Shown one piece after another: positions 1 through 5,539 of a stretch of DNA of 5,539 bases; the stretch's first letter is position 1, and the number at the start of each line of letters is the position of its first letter. The stretch comes from Dehalococcoidia bacterium (lineage in GTDB: Bacteria > Chloroflexota > Dehalococcoidia > Lucifugimonadales > Lucifugimonadaceae). The notes under the pieces are model-generated. The model had not been told where the DNA came from and did no database searches. It was given only the letters and a program-made list of their open reading frames with translations. Made by a program: the position numbers and the translations under genes. The DNA is taken from positions 6,404 to 11,942 of the forward strand of contig PACM01000045.1 of assembly GCA_002700125.1 (NCBI GenBank), read 5' to 3'.

Positions 1-296
1 CTTACACCACCAAAAATAGGAACTCCGGCTCCCTCCCAAGCATAAACATGGCATTGGTCTCCCAAAATTATTTCCTCTCCACGATTTGTTAAGGTCAGCA
101 AAGAAACTAAATTTCCCATTGTTCCTGAAGAAACTAACAAAGCAGCCTCTTTTCCCGTTATCTCTGCTGCAAGATCCTGCAGTTTATTAACGGTGGGGTC
201 TTCACCATATACATCATCTCCAAGTTCTGCATCATACATAGCTTTTCGCATTTCATTTGTTGGTTTAGTAACGGTATCGCTTCTCAAATCTATCAA
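1..296 (-). CDS. ltaE: Low-specificity L-threonine aldolase, N-terminal part (gene runs off the left edge)
   Basis: This is a PLP-dependent fold-type I enzyme that cleaves L-threonine or L-allo-threonine to glycine and acetaldehyde in the cytoplasm. The reverse strand encodes 98 codons beginning [16 protein letters not shown], the family's hallmark N-terminus. It continues with [15 protein letters not shown] (residues 26-40), the phosphate-binding turn SSGTMGN (56-62), and ILGDQCHVY with His83, which matches the His that stacks on the PLP ring in known aldolases. The PLP-binding lysine and the rest of the roughly 340-residue protein lie outside the window. I chose the TTG at 296-294 as the start because it places Met directly before IDLRSD, a GAGG ribosome site precedes it, and no ATG or GTG occurs between it and an in-frame upstream TAA. 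It is divergent from lspA. The family is clear; the exact substrate preference cannot be read from the sequence. Confidence 0.93.
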   Translation of the reverse strand, partial: MIDLRSDTVTKPTNEMRKAMYDAELGDDVYGEDPTVNKLQDLAAEITGKEAALLVSSGTMGNLVSLLTLTNRGEEIILGDQCHVYAWEGAGVPIFGGV

Positions 297-304
297 AATA
301 CTAA

Positions 305-308
305 CCTC
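305..308 (-). promoter_or_regulatory. Ribosome binding site of the threonine aldolase gene (supports TTG start)
   Basis: Read on the minus strand, GAGG lies 8 bases upstream of the TTG codon at 296-294. This is good Shine-Dalgarno spacing and is the main support, with the family N-terminus, for initiation at TTG. Confidence 0.55.
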
Positions 309-325
309 GTCTATGATTTTCGTTT

Positions 326-353
326 AAAATATATCGAACTGCTTCGAAATTTT
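326..353. repeat. Imperfect inverted repeat in the ltaE-lspA divergent spacer
   Basis: The 65-base spacer between the divergent genes holds an interrupted dyad. The outer arms are AAAAT (326-330) and ATTTT (349-353). The inner arms are TCGAA (334-338) and TTCGA (343-347), around a CTGC loop. Three unpaired bases on the left and one on the right separate the two stems. It ends 8 bases before the first lspA ATG. It could be an operator for either gene or a weak leader hairpin. AT-rich arms make chance a real possibility, and I could not place a convincing -35/-10 pair for either gene here. Confidence 0.3.
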
Positions 354-361
354 TCCTAGCA

Positions 362-889
362 ATGAGTTTATCAAATTTAATCAGAGCAATGAAAAAAATT
401 ATTTTAAGTTTCCGATCAAGACCTTTTTATACAACTATAATTATTTTATTTTTTGCTATTATTGATCAAATATCTAAAGAAATTATCATACGGAAGCTCA
501 ATGTACATCAATCTTTACCCGAGGAAGGTTTTTTTCGGTTCACACATGTAAGAAACTATGGAAGTGCTTTCAACCTAGTTGATGACGCTAATATTCTCCT
601 GTTGATTATCGGAATATTCGCAGTATGCTTGATTATATACCTCCTAATTTTCGTAGCTAAAGGATCCTTATTTCTTGAAATATCTATTTCTTTAATGCTC
701 AGTGGGGCAATAGGAAATTTGACTGACAGAATTAGGCATGGATCAGTCACTGATTTTATTGATGTTGGTATTTGGCCAGTTTTTAACATAGCTGATTCTT
801 GCATCTCGATAGGCATGGCAATGTTAATATTTCATTTATACAAGGATTGGAAAAAGGAAACCAATGAAAAAAATAAGAATAATCTGTAA
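362..889 (+). CDS. lspA: Lipoprotein signal peptidase (signal peptidase II, LspA)
   Basis: This inner-membrane aspartyl protease removes signal peptides from diacylglyceryl-modified prolipoproteins. The 175 residues fit the family's usual 150-180. A basic N-terminus is followed by four likely membrane segments at about 23-37, 77-98, 102-120 and 144-160. The conserved blocks are IDQISKE (34-40, Asp35), RNYGSAFNL (64-72, the N-x-G-x-A-F motif), SGAIGNLTDR (114-123), VTDFID (129-134) and FNIADS (141-146). Asp131 and Asp145 match the catalytic pair. The first ATG at 362 has no Shine-Dalgarno. An in-frame ATG at 389 would give 166 residues (MKKIILSF) and is nearly as plausible, since it leaves a shorter basic stretch before the first membrane helix. 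It overlaps the downstream pseudouridine synthase gene by 26 bases, so the two are probably cotranscribed; lspA next to an RluD-like gene is a widespread arrangement. Confidence 0.96.
   Translation: MSLSNLIRAMKKIILSFRSRPFYTTIIILFFAIIDQISKEIIIRKLNVHQSLPEEGFFRFTHVRNYGSAFNLVDDANILLLIIGIFAVCLIIYLLIFVAKGSLFLEISISLMLSGAIGNLTDRIRHGSVTDFIDVGIWPVFNIADSCISIGMAMLIFHLYKDWKKETNEKNKNNL
854..858 (+). promoter_or_regulatory. Ribosome binding site of the pseudouridine synthase gene, inside lspA
   Basis: AAGGA lies 5 bases before the ATG at 864, within the last codons of lspA. It supports this start even though it makes the two genes overlap by 26 bases. Confidence 0.6.
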
Positions 890-1769
890 AGAGAATGATA
901 ATCCCAGGATCGATTATTATTTGAGTAAGACGACAATCTATTCAAGATCCAACATAGCAAAGTTGATAGCAAGTGACCTTGTAAAGAAAAATGGGGTCGA
1001 AATAAAAAAGAGCTCAGAATCAGTCGGGTACGGTGATACCATATCTGTAGATTTTTCTAGTCTCTCTGTGAGCAAATTAAATCCCACTAAGATGACACTA
1101 AAAATCATGTATGAAGATGAAGATATTCTAGTAATATCAAAAAAGAGCGGTATCGTAGTTCATTACGCTGATAGTCATACGGGTGATACATTAGTTGATG
1201 GGATAATAAATCAATTTCCTGATATAAAAAATGTGGGTGATCCAGACAGGCCTGGAATAGTCCACAGACTAGACAAAGAAACTTCTGGATTGATAGTGAT
1301 TGCAAAAAATAATCTGTCCTATAAAACACTTAAGCAAATGTTTAAAGACAGAGAAATTAAAAAAGAATATATAGGCATTGTGACTGGCTCTACACCTCAA
1401 AAAGGCAGAATAGATGCCCCAATTGGCCGACACCCCTTGAAGAAAATAAAACGTGCGGTAATAGAAGGCGGCAAACAAGCGTTGACATCTTATGAAAAAT
1501 TAATGGAGAACCAAGGGCTAACATTGGTATTAATTAAAATACAAACTGGCAGAATGCATCAAATAAGGGTTCATTTTTCTTCAATTGGTCACCCTATTTA
1601 CGGAGACACTCTTTACTCATCAAGTCAAAATTTAAAATCTGATAGATTATTTTTACATGCAAGCAGAATCAATTTTGAACATCCTTTACAGAAAAAAATA
1701 TTAGACATAAAAGATGAAATACCAAAATGTTTTAGCCAAACGATGAATTTGAATAAAATAATATTTTAA
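864..1769 (+). CDS. RluA-family pseudouridine synthase (RluD/YlyB-like)
   Basis: This enzyme isomerises specific uridines to pseudouridine in structured RNA; RluD-type members act on large-subunit rRNA. The 301 residues have the usual RluD layout. An S4 RNA-binding domain covers about residues 13-62 (RIDYYLSK, SRSNIAKLIASDLVKKNG), and a linker precedes the catalytic domain from about 78. The signature HRLDKETSGL (134-143) carries the catalytic Asp137. Further conserved blocks are YEDEDILVISK (83-93), IKKEYIGIV (165-173), the GRMHQIRVH motif (229-237) and GHPIYGD (242-248). The ATG at 864 is supported by an AAGGA site and by the short strand needed before the S4 domain. The gene starts inside lspA, and its TAA shares one base with the gltX ATG (TAATG), so translational coupling is likely. 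The family is certain. The exact target (RluC, RluD or another subgroup) cannot be decided from sequence alone, so no symbol is given. Confidence 0.95.
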   Translation: MKKIRIICKENDNPRIDYYLSKTTIYSRSNIAKLIASDLVKKNGVEIKKSSESVGYGDTISVDFSSLSVSKLNPTKMTLKIMYEDEDILVISKKSGIVVHYADSHTGDTLVDGIINQFPDIKNVGDPDRPGIVHRLDKETSGLIVIAKNNLSYKTLKQMFKDREIKKEYIGIVTGSTPQKGRIDAPIGRHPLKKIKRAVIEGGKQALTSYEKLMENQGLTLVLIKIQTGRMHQIRVHFSSIGHPIYGDTLYSSSQNLKSDRLFLHASRINFEHPLQKKILDIKDEIPKCFSQTMNLNKIIF

Positions 1770-3250
1770 TGTCAGAAAATATGAAAAATATCAGAGTAAG
1801 ATTTGCTCCCAGTCCAACTGGCGACCCTCATTTAGGAGCTATGAGGACTGCACTTTTTAACTGGGCATTTGCAAAAAAATACAAAGGGAAATTCATTTTA
1901 CGTATTGAGGATACTGATAAGAAAAGGCAAGTTAAAGGCTCAATTAAAAACATCATTGAAGGACTTAAATGGTTAGAGCTTGATTATGATGAAGGCCCTG
2001 ACATAGGGGGTGATTTAGGGCCTTATACGCAGTCAGAAAGAAGTGAGATTTATTTGAATACAGCAAATAAATTAATCGACTCTGGAAATGCCTACATGTG
2101 TGACTTAACTCCTGAAGAACTTAGCAAAATGCGAGAGAGGCAAATCTCTGCAGGCAAAGCTCCAGGATACAATGGTTATTCACGGAACAGGTCTCGTGAA
2201 GAACTTGAAGAGTCGAAGCGTAAAGGGAAACCTACTGTAATAAGACTAAAAGTACCATTATCGGGTCAAATGGAATTCCAAGATCTCAGAAGAGGAATAA
2301 TGAAATTCGATCTATCCAAAATAGATGATTTTGTGATATTGAAGGCCGATGGTTTACCCACATATCACTTAGCAAACGTAATAGATGACCACAAAATGAA
2401 GATTTCTCACGTTCTTAGAGGAGAAGAGTGGATATCCAGCACACCTAAACATCTTTTAATTTATAAATATCTAGACATTACGCCACCAGATTTTATTCAT
2501 CTCCCCCTTATATTTGGCAAAGACAAGACTAAGCTCAGTAAACGGCATGGAGCAAAATCAATAATTGAATATAAAGAGAGTGGCTTATTGCCTAGTGCCC
2601 TAAAGAACTATATTGCACTACTTGGATGGTCTCCAAGAAGTGATGAAGAAATTATGAATCAGCATCAATTTATTGAGATGTTTGACTTCGAAGGCCTAAG
2701 CATAAGCCCCTCAATTTTTGACCCTGAGAAGCTCTCTTGGATCAATGGAGTGTACATAAGATCTATGAAAGATAGCGAATTGGAAGATTTAAGTTACAAA
2801 TACTTGCAATCCAATACATCAAAGAAGGAGTTTGCAGCAATAGACAAGTCCAAACTGACCGATATAATTCCTTTAATAAAAGAAAGGATAAAATCTCTAG
2901 ATGAGATATTTCCTTTAATAAAGTTCTTTTTTATACATGAAATGCCGAGTATCGAAATGCTAAAGTGTGGCAATAAAGATTCTTCAGAAATTGAAGTTAT
3001 TTTACAAGATGTTATTAATGAATTCGAAAACTTGGTACATTCAAAAGATTCAAGACACCAAATCATTGAACAAGTTTTGAGGAAGAAAAATGAGGAATTA
3101 GGACTCAAACTTCGTGATTATCTAGGATTAATTAGGAACTGCGTGACTGGATCCACGATATCACCTCCATTATTTGAGTCTATTGAAATCCTCGGATTAA
3201 AAGAGGCTATCAGCAGATTAAACTTAAGTTTAGATAACTTAAAAAATTAG
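1769..3250 (+). CDS. gltX: Glutamyl-tRNA synthetase (GltX)
   Basis: This class I aminoacyl-tRNA synthetase charges tRNA with glutamate using ATP in the cytoplasm. At 493 residues it is full length for bacteria. The N-terminal Rossmann fold opens with VRFAPSPTGDPHLGAMRTAL (10-29), where PHLG is the HIGH-type ATP motif. LRIEDTD (44-50), GPYTQSER (84-91) and VLRGEEWISSTPKH (215-228) follow, and KTKLSKRHGA (253-262) is the KMSKS loop. The C-terminal anticodon-binding region ends with the conserved stretch around residues 447-470 (LRDYLGLIRN, TGSTISPPLF). In the inserted subdomain the sequence is AYMCDLTPEEL, so one of the cysteines of zinc-binding GluRS (usual C-x-C) is a leucine and this form probably lacks zinc. 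The ATG at 1769 overlaps the previous stop as TAATG. A second in-frame ATG at 1781 (MKNIRVRF) is an equally credible start, and neither has a Shine-Dalgarno. Discriminating or non-discriminating specificity cannot be judged here. Confidence 0.97.
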   Translation: MSENMKNIRVRFAPSPTGDPHLGAMRTALFNWAFAKKYKGKFILRIEDTDKKRQVKGSIKNIIEGLKWLELDYDEGPDIGGDLGPYTQSERSEIYLNTANKLIDSGNAYMCDLTPEELSKMRERQISAGKAPGYNGYSRNRSREELEESKRKGKPTVIRLKVPLSGQMEFQDLRRGIMKFDLSKIDDFVILKADGLPTYHLANVIDDHKMKISHVLRGEEWISSTPKHLLIYKYLDITPPDFIHLPLIFGKDKTKLSKRHGAKSIIEYKESGLLPSALKNYIALLGWSPRSDEEIMNQHQFIEMFDFEGLSISPSIFDPEKLSWINGVYIRSMKDSELEDLSYKYLQSNTSKKEFAAIDKSKLTDIIPLIKERIKSLDEIFPLIKFFFIHEMPSIEMLKCGNKDSSEIEVILQDVINEFENLVHSKDSRHQIIEQVLRKKNEELGLKLRDYLGLIRNCVTGSTISPPLFESIEILGLKEAISRLNLSLDNLKN

Positions 3251-3256
3251 TCACGG

Positions 3257-3285
3257 TTGAAGCTTATAGCAACTACATGTATAAT
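3257..3285 (+). promoter_or_regulatory. Strong sigma70-type promoter for rpsU
   Basis: TTGAAG (3257-3262) and a perfect TATAAT (3280-3285) are separated by 17 bases, the ideal spacing. A TG just before the -10 box adds a little to the match. Transcription would start at about 3291-3293, giving an rpsU leader of roughly 20 bases. The promoter lies in the 61-base gap after the gltX stop and should let rpsU be expressed independently of the upstream operon. No hairpin terminator for gltX is visible before it. Confidence 0.7.
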
Positions 3286-3301
3286 CTCAATCTGTAATTG
3301 C

Positions 3302-3307
3302 AAGGAG
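3302..3307 (+). promoter_or_regulatory. Strong Shine-Dalgarno of rpsU
   Basis: AAGGAG ends 4 bases before the ATG at 3312. It is the closest match to the Shine-Dalgarno consensus in the window and contrasts with the lack of any such site before lspA, gltX, purQ and purL. Confidence 0.75.
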
Positions 3308-3311
3308 ATAA

Positions 3312-3491
3312 ATGACAGAAGTCAGACAAAGAGATGGCGAAGCCTTTGACAGTATGCTGAGAAGATTCAATAGAAGGGTTCAACAGAACGGTATTTTGTC
3401 AGAAACTCGAAAGAGGCAATCATTTGAGCCGCCAAGTGCTTTAAAGAAAAAGAAATTAGCTAACAAGAAAAGAAAAAGTAGAGAATACTAA
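3312..3491 (+). CDS. rpsU: Small-subunit ribosomal protein bS21
   Basis: bS21 sits on the platform of the 30S subunit near the 3' end of 16S rRNA and helps initiation. The 59-residue product begins MTEVRQRDGEAFDSMLRRFN and continues RRVQQNGILSETRKRQSFE, the standard bS21 pattern of an acidic, Phe-containing helix followed by basic helices. It closes with a lysine- and arginine-rich tail (residues 43-57). Length is normal for the family (about 55-70). The start is fixed by a strong AAGGAG site. The gene has its own near-consensus promoter and stands alone between gltX and purQ, with 61- and 84-base gaps. No clear terminator hairpin follows, so some readthrough into purQ is possible. The gene is short and easily missed, but the match to bS21 is clear. 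Confidence 0.94.
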   Translation: MTEVRQRDGEAFDSMLRRFNRRVQQNGILSETRKRQSFEPPSALKKKKLANKKRKSREY

Positions 3492-3540
3492 TTTACCCCC
3501 GTTTTTTCCCTACAATTTATTTAAAGTCTCAGAATCAAAT

Positions 3541-3569
3541 TTATCAAACTTAATTTTCATATATATTAT
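3541..3569 (+). promoter_or_regulatory. Candidate purQL promoter giving a leaderless or near-leaderless purQ mRNA
   Basis: TTATCA (3541-3546, 4 of 6 to the -35 consensus) and TATTAT (3564-3569, 5 of 6 to the -10) are 17 bases apart. A start about 7 bases after the -10 falls on the purQ ATG at 3576, where no Shine-Dalgarno exists. An alternative -10, TATATT at 3562-3567, would need a 15-base spacer. The region is very AT-rich, so chance -10 matches are expected and confidence is modest. Confidence 0.42.
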
Positions 3570-3584
3570 TATCATATGAAAATT
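3552..3584. repeat. Perfect 11-bp inverted repeat spanning the purQ start codon
   Basis: AATTTTCATAT (3552-3562) is exactly complementary to ATATGAAAATT (3574-3584), with an 11-base gap (3563-3573). The gap carries most of the candidate -10 box, and the right arm contains the purQ ATG. As DNA it could be a repressor operator; as RNA it could be a hairpin hiding the start codon in transcripts that begin upstream. No U-run follows, so it is not an intrinsic terminator. Confidence 0.6.
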
Positions 3585-4271
3585 GGAATTGTTGTTTTCC
3601 CAGGCACGTGGAGTGATAGAGATTGTAAACAAGCTCTTAACAATATACCTAATACAAAAAGTTCATACCTCTGGCATAAAGATAGCAATGTAGGAGACGT
3701 AGAAGCGATAATACTTCCGGGAGGTTTTTCTCATGGTGATTACTTAAGGGCTGGCGCTATAGCTCAATTTTCACCAATAATGAAAGAGGTGGCATGCTTC
3801 GCAAAAAAAGGCTTTCCAATCCTAGGGATTTGCAATGGATTCCAAATCCTTTGTGAATCTAAACTTCTCCCTGGTACATTAATAAGGAATAGGGACTTAA
3901 AGTTCAAGTGTTGCGATACGTACTTAAAATCAAGCACACGGTCTAAATTCTCATCCCTTATTTATAATTCACAAGTATTAAAGATACCGATTTCACACGG
4001 AGAGGGAAATTATCAAGCTTATCCTAATACAATAAAGGCTCTATTTGAAAACGATCAAGTAGTTTTTAGATACTGCTCAAAAGAAGGATACGTCGATGAA
4101 GATAGTAATCCTAATGGATCAGTAGACAATATTGCAGGTATTACGAATATAGAAGGAAACGTCCTAGGAATGATGCCCCATCCAGAAAGGTCAAGCTCTT
4201 TAGATTTAGGCAGTGAAGATGGAAATCTAATATTTCGGTCTATGGTTGAATCATTTAGTCAAGCTGTTTAG
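3576..4271 (+). CDS. purQ: Phosphoribosylformylglycinamidine (FGAM) synthase, glutaminase subunit PurQ
   Basis: PurQ hydrolyses glutamine and passes ammonia to PurL, which converts FGAR to FGAM in step four of purine synthesis in the cytoplasm. The 231 residues form a single class I glutamine amidotransferase domain of normal length. IGIVVFPGTWSDRDC (3-17) is the first strand and loop, and ILPGGFSHGDYLRAGAIA (46-63) is the PurQ-specific oxyanion region. The nucleophile elbow GICNGFQIL (84-92) carries Cys86, HGEGNY (141-146) follows, and MMPHPERS (199-206) carries the His202/Glu204 pair that completes the triad. The ATG at 3576 has no Shine-Dalgarno and lies in an inverted repeat; the family N-terminus supports it, since the first beta strand begins at residue 2. 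The TAG stop touches the purL ATG with no spacer. No purS gene precedes it, although the separate-subunit enzyme normally needs PurS. Confidence 0.97.
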   Translation: MKIGIVVFPGTWSDRDCKQALNNIPNTKSSYLWHKDSNVGDVEAIILPGGFSHGDYLRAGAIAQFSPIMKEVACFAKKGFPILGICNGFQILCESKLLPGTLIRNRDLKFKCCDTYLKSSTRSKFSSLIYNSQVLKIPISHGEGNYQAYPNTIKALFENDQVVFRYCSKEGYVDEDSNPNGSVDNIAGITNIEGNVLGMMPHPERSSSLDLGSEDGNLIFRSMVESFSQAV

Positions 4272-5539
4272 ATGACGATTGATAAGTCATTATTAAAAGA
4301 AATTGCCCTTTCTTTTAGTGAATATGAAAAAATTATAGAACTTCTCGGCAGAAAACCAACTACTTTAGAACTGGGATTGTTTGGTGCTTTGTGGAGTGAG
4401 CATTGCGGATACAAGCACACTAAACTTCTCCTAAAGACTTTACCAAATAAAAGCTCACGTGTAATTTCAAATTTAGGATCAGAAAATGCTGGAGTAATTG
4501 ATTTAGGCAATGGATTAAAAGCTGTTATGAAAGTGGAATCCCATAACCATCCTTCCGCAATAGAACCAAAGGAGGGTGCTGCTACCGGCGTTGGAGGAAT
4601 CGTAAGAGACATCTTTGCAATGGGTGCATTTCCAATCGCCCTTCTGAATTCATTGAGATTTGGTCCGCTAGACGAACCGAGAAATAGATATCTTTTTGAT
4701 GGAGTTATTGAGGGAATATCCAGTTATGGAAATTGTTTAGGTATACCTGATATTGGTGGCGAAATTGAGTTTGAAGACTGTTATTCTAAAAACCCTCTAG
4801 TAAACGCCATGTGCGTAGGGATAGTTCGTGACTCACCTCTTATGAGTGCCAAGGCTGAAAAAGAAGGAAATGTCTTAATTCTGGTAGGGGCAGAAACAGG
4901 AAAAGATGGAATACATGGTGCATCAGGATTAGCATCTCAATCTATCGAAGAATCCTCTAGTGCACGTTCAGCAGTTCAAGTAGGCAATCCTTTCTTAGAG
5001 AAAGTTCTTTTAGAAGCATGCTTAATCTCTGTAAAAATGAAAGGGATTGTTGGAATGCAGGATCTAGGAGCAGCAGGATTAACTAGCTCAGTGATTGAAG
5101 TTGCATACAAGAGCAATCTAGGTGTGAATATAAACCTAGACAAAGTGCATCTCAAGGAAGAAGACATGACGGCATACGAAATCATGCTTTCCGAATCCCA
5201 AGAAAGAATGTTAATTATTAGCGAAGAAAAGCACGCTAAAAAATTTATCGATTTTTTTAATACAAGGGATCTAACAGCAAGTATCATTGGACATTTTAAT
5301 AATTCCAAAAATGTAACTATTATGCACAAAAACCAACAAATATTAAAAACACCGGTGAAAATACTAACCGAAGCTCCATCCTATGAGTTAAATGAAGTGA
5401 AACCATCTTGGATTGAAGAAGTCCAAGAATACAAATCTCCAAGTTCAACAAAAAATTTACAAGATATTTTTGAAGGGTTGCTAAATTCTCCTAATATAGC
5501 TTCTAAAAAAGAGATTTTTCAACAATATGATCATCAAGT
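4272..5539 (+). CDS. purL: FGAM synthase, synthetase subunit PurL, N-terminal 422 residues (gene runs off the right edge)
   Basis: PurL is the ATP-dependent subunit that aminates FGAR to FGAM with ammonia supplied by PurQ. The open frame has no stop through the window end, giving 422 residues of an expected 720-760. Conserved blocks are GLFGALWSEHCGYKHTK (35-51, with His44 matching the conserved active-site His), VESHNHPSAIEPKEGAATG (88-106), GGIVRDIFAMGAFPIA (108-123), DIGGEI (160-165), NPLVNAMCVG (174-183), GKDGIHGAS (210-218), GMQDLGAAGL (261-270) and MTAYEIMLSESQERM (299-313). The N-terminus starts directly at the domain with no long extension, so this is the small PurL of the PurS/PurQ/PurL type and not the single-chain 1,300-residue form. 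The ATG directly follows the purQ stop and has no Shine-Dalgarno, so translation is probably coupled to purQ. Confidence 0.97.
   Translation, partial: MTIDKSLLKEIALSFSEYEKIIELLGRKPTTLELGLFGALWSEHCGYKHTKLLLKTLPNKSSRVISNLGSENAGVIDLGNGLKAVMKVESHNHPSAIEPKEGAATGVGGIVRDIFAMGAFPIALLNSLRFGPLDEPRNRYLFDGVIEGISSYGNCLGIPDIGGEIEFEDCYSKNPLVNAMCVGIVRDSPLMSAKAEKEGNVLILVGAETGKDGIHGASGLASQSIEESSSARSAVQVGNPFLEKVLLEACLISVKMKGIVGMQDLGAAGLTSSVIEVAYKSNLGVNINLDKVHLKEEDMTAYEIMLSESQERMLIISEEKHAKKFIDFFNTRDLTASIIGHFNNSKNVTIMHKNQQILKTPVKILTEAPSYELNEVKPSWIEEVQEYKSPSSTKNLQDIFEGLLNSPNIASKKEIFQQYDHQ

Noticed and set aside
367..381. TTTATCAAATTTAAT at 367-381 matches TTTATCAAACTTAAT at 3540-3554 in 14 of 15 bases, both near gene starts.
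   Set aside because: A match of this size is expected by chance in AT-rich DNA of this length, one copy lies in likely lspA coding sequence, and the distances to the start codons differ.
2794..3108. Open frame of 104 codons on the minus strand within gltX.
   Set aside because: It lies opposite the GluRS anticodon-binding domain, and no family resemblance is visible.
3219..3232. Perfect 14-base palindrome TAAACTTAAGTTTA near the gltX 3' end, a possible terminator stem.
   Set aside because: It lies inside conserved-length GltX coding sequence, has a weak AT stem and is followed by A-rich and not U-rich sequence. About one such palindrome is expected by chance in a window this AT-rich.
3476..3510. 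Possible rpsU terminator: a short AGTA/TACT stem at the stop codon and a later T-run.
   Set aside because: The stem is only 4 bp and is separated from the T-run by CCCCCG. No stable GC hairpin is visible on either strand.
3534..3551. Two tandem 9-base units (ATCAAATTT, ATCAAACTT) before purQ, resembling iterons.
   Set aside because: Only two imperfect AT-rich copies are present, with no replication gene or further units nearby.
4268..4612. Open frame on the minus strand opposite the start of purL.
   Set aside because: It is fully opposite conserved purL codons and shows no protein family features; it is a shadow frame.
4976..5329. Open frame of 117 codons on the minus strand within purL.
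   Set aside because: It mirrors conserved PurL motifs such as GMQDLGAAGL on the other strand and has no recognisable domain.

Overview
This is an AT-rich (about one third G+C by eye), densely packed bacterial chromosome segment made of ordinary housekeeping genes. It holds seven genes. A threonine aldolase gene runs leftward off the left edge. Rightward from a short divergent gap come lspA (lipoprotein signal peptidase), an RluD-type 23S/large-subunit pseudouridine synthase, gltX (glutamyl-tRNA synthetase), rpsU (ribosomal protein bS21), purQ, and purL, which runs off the right edge. There are no tRNAs, rRNAs, insertion sequences, phage genes or CRISPR repeats, and no stretch over 300 bases lacks a gene.

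Layout: bases 1-296 (minus strand) are the start of the aldolase gene. Bases 297-361 are a divergent spacer with an imperfect dyad. lspA, the pseudouridine synthase gene and gltX overlap one another by 26 and 1 bases and look like one transcription unit. A strong sigma70-type promoter lies just after gltX and should drive rpsU independently. After rpsU, an 84-base spacer holds a candidate promoter and a perfect 11-bp inverted repeat whose right arm contains the purQ start codon. purQ and purL abut with no spacer. They encode the glutaminase and synthetase subunits of FGAM synthase, the fourth step of purine synthesis.

Organism: the separate small-type PurQ/PurL pair argues against the long single-chain PurL of gamma-proteobacteria and Bacteroidetes. 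The style of the proteins (PurQ with a PGTWSDRDC N-terminus, a bS21 of the EVR-RDGE-F type, lspA next to an RluD-like gene) together with the AT-rich, compact layout makes me suspect a marine Chloroflexota/Dehalococcoidia (SAR202-like) lineage. That is an inference from memory of family style, not from any search, and is only moderately likely.

I do not see a new biological system. The best leads are regulatory: the dyad that spans the candidate purQ promoter and start codon, and the contrast between the strong Shine-Dalgarno of rpsU and its absence before most other genes.
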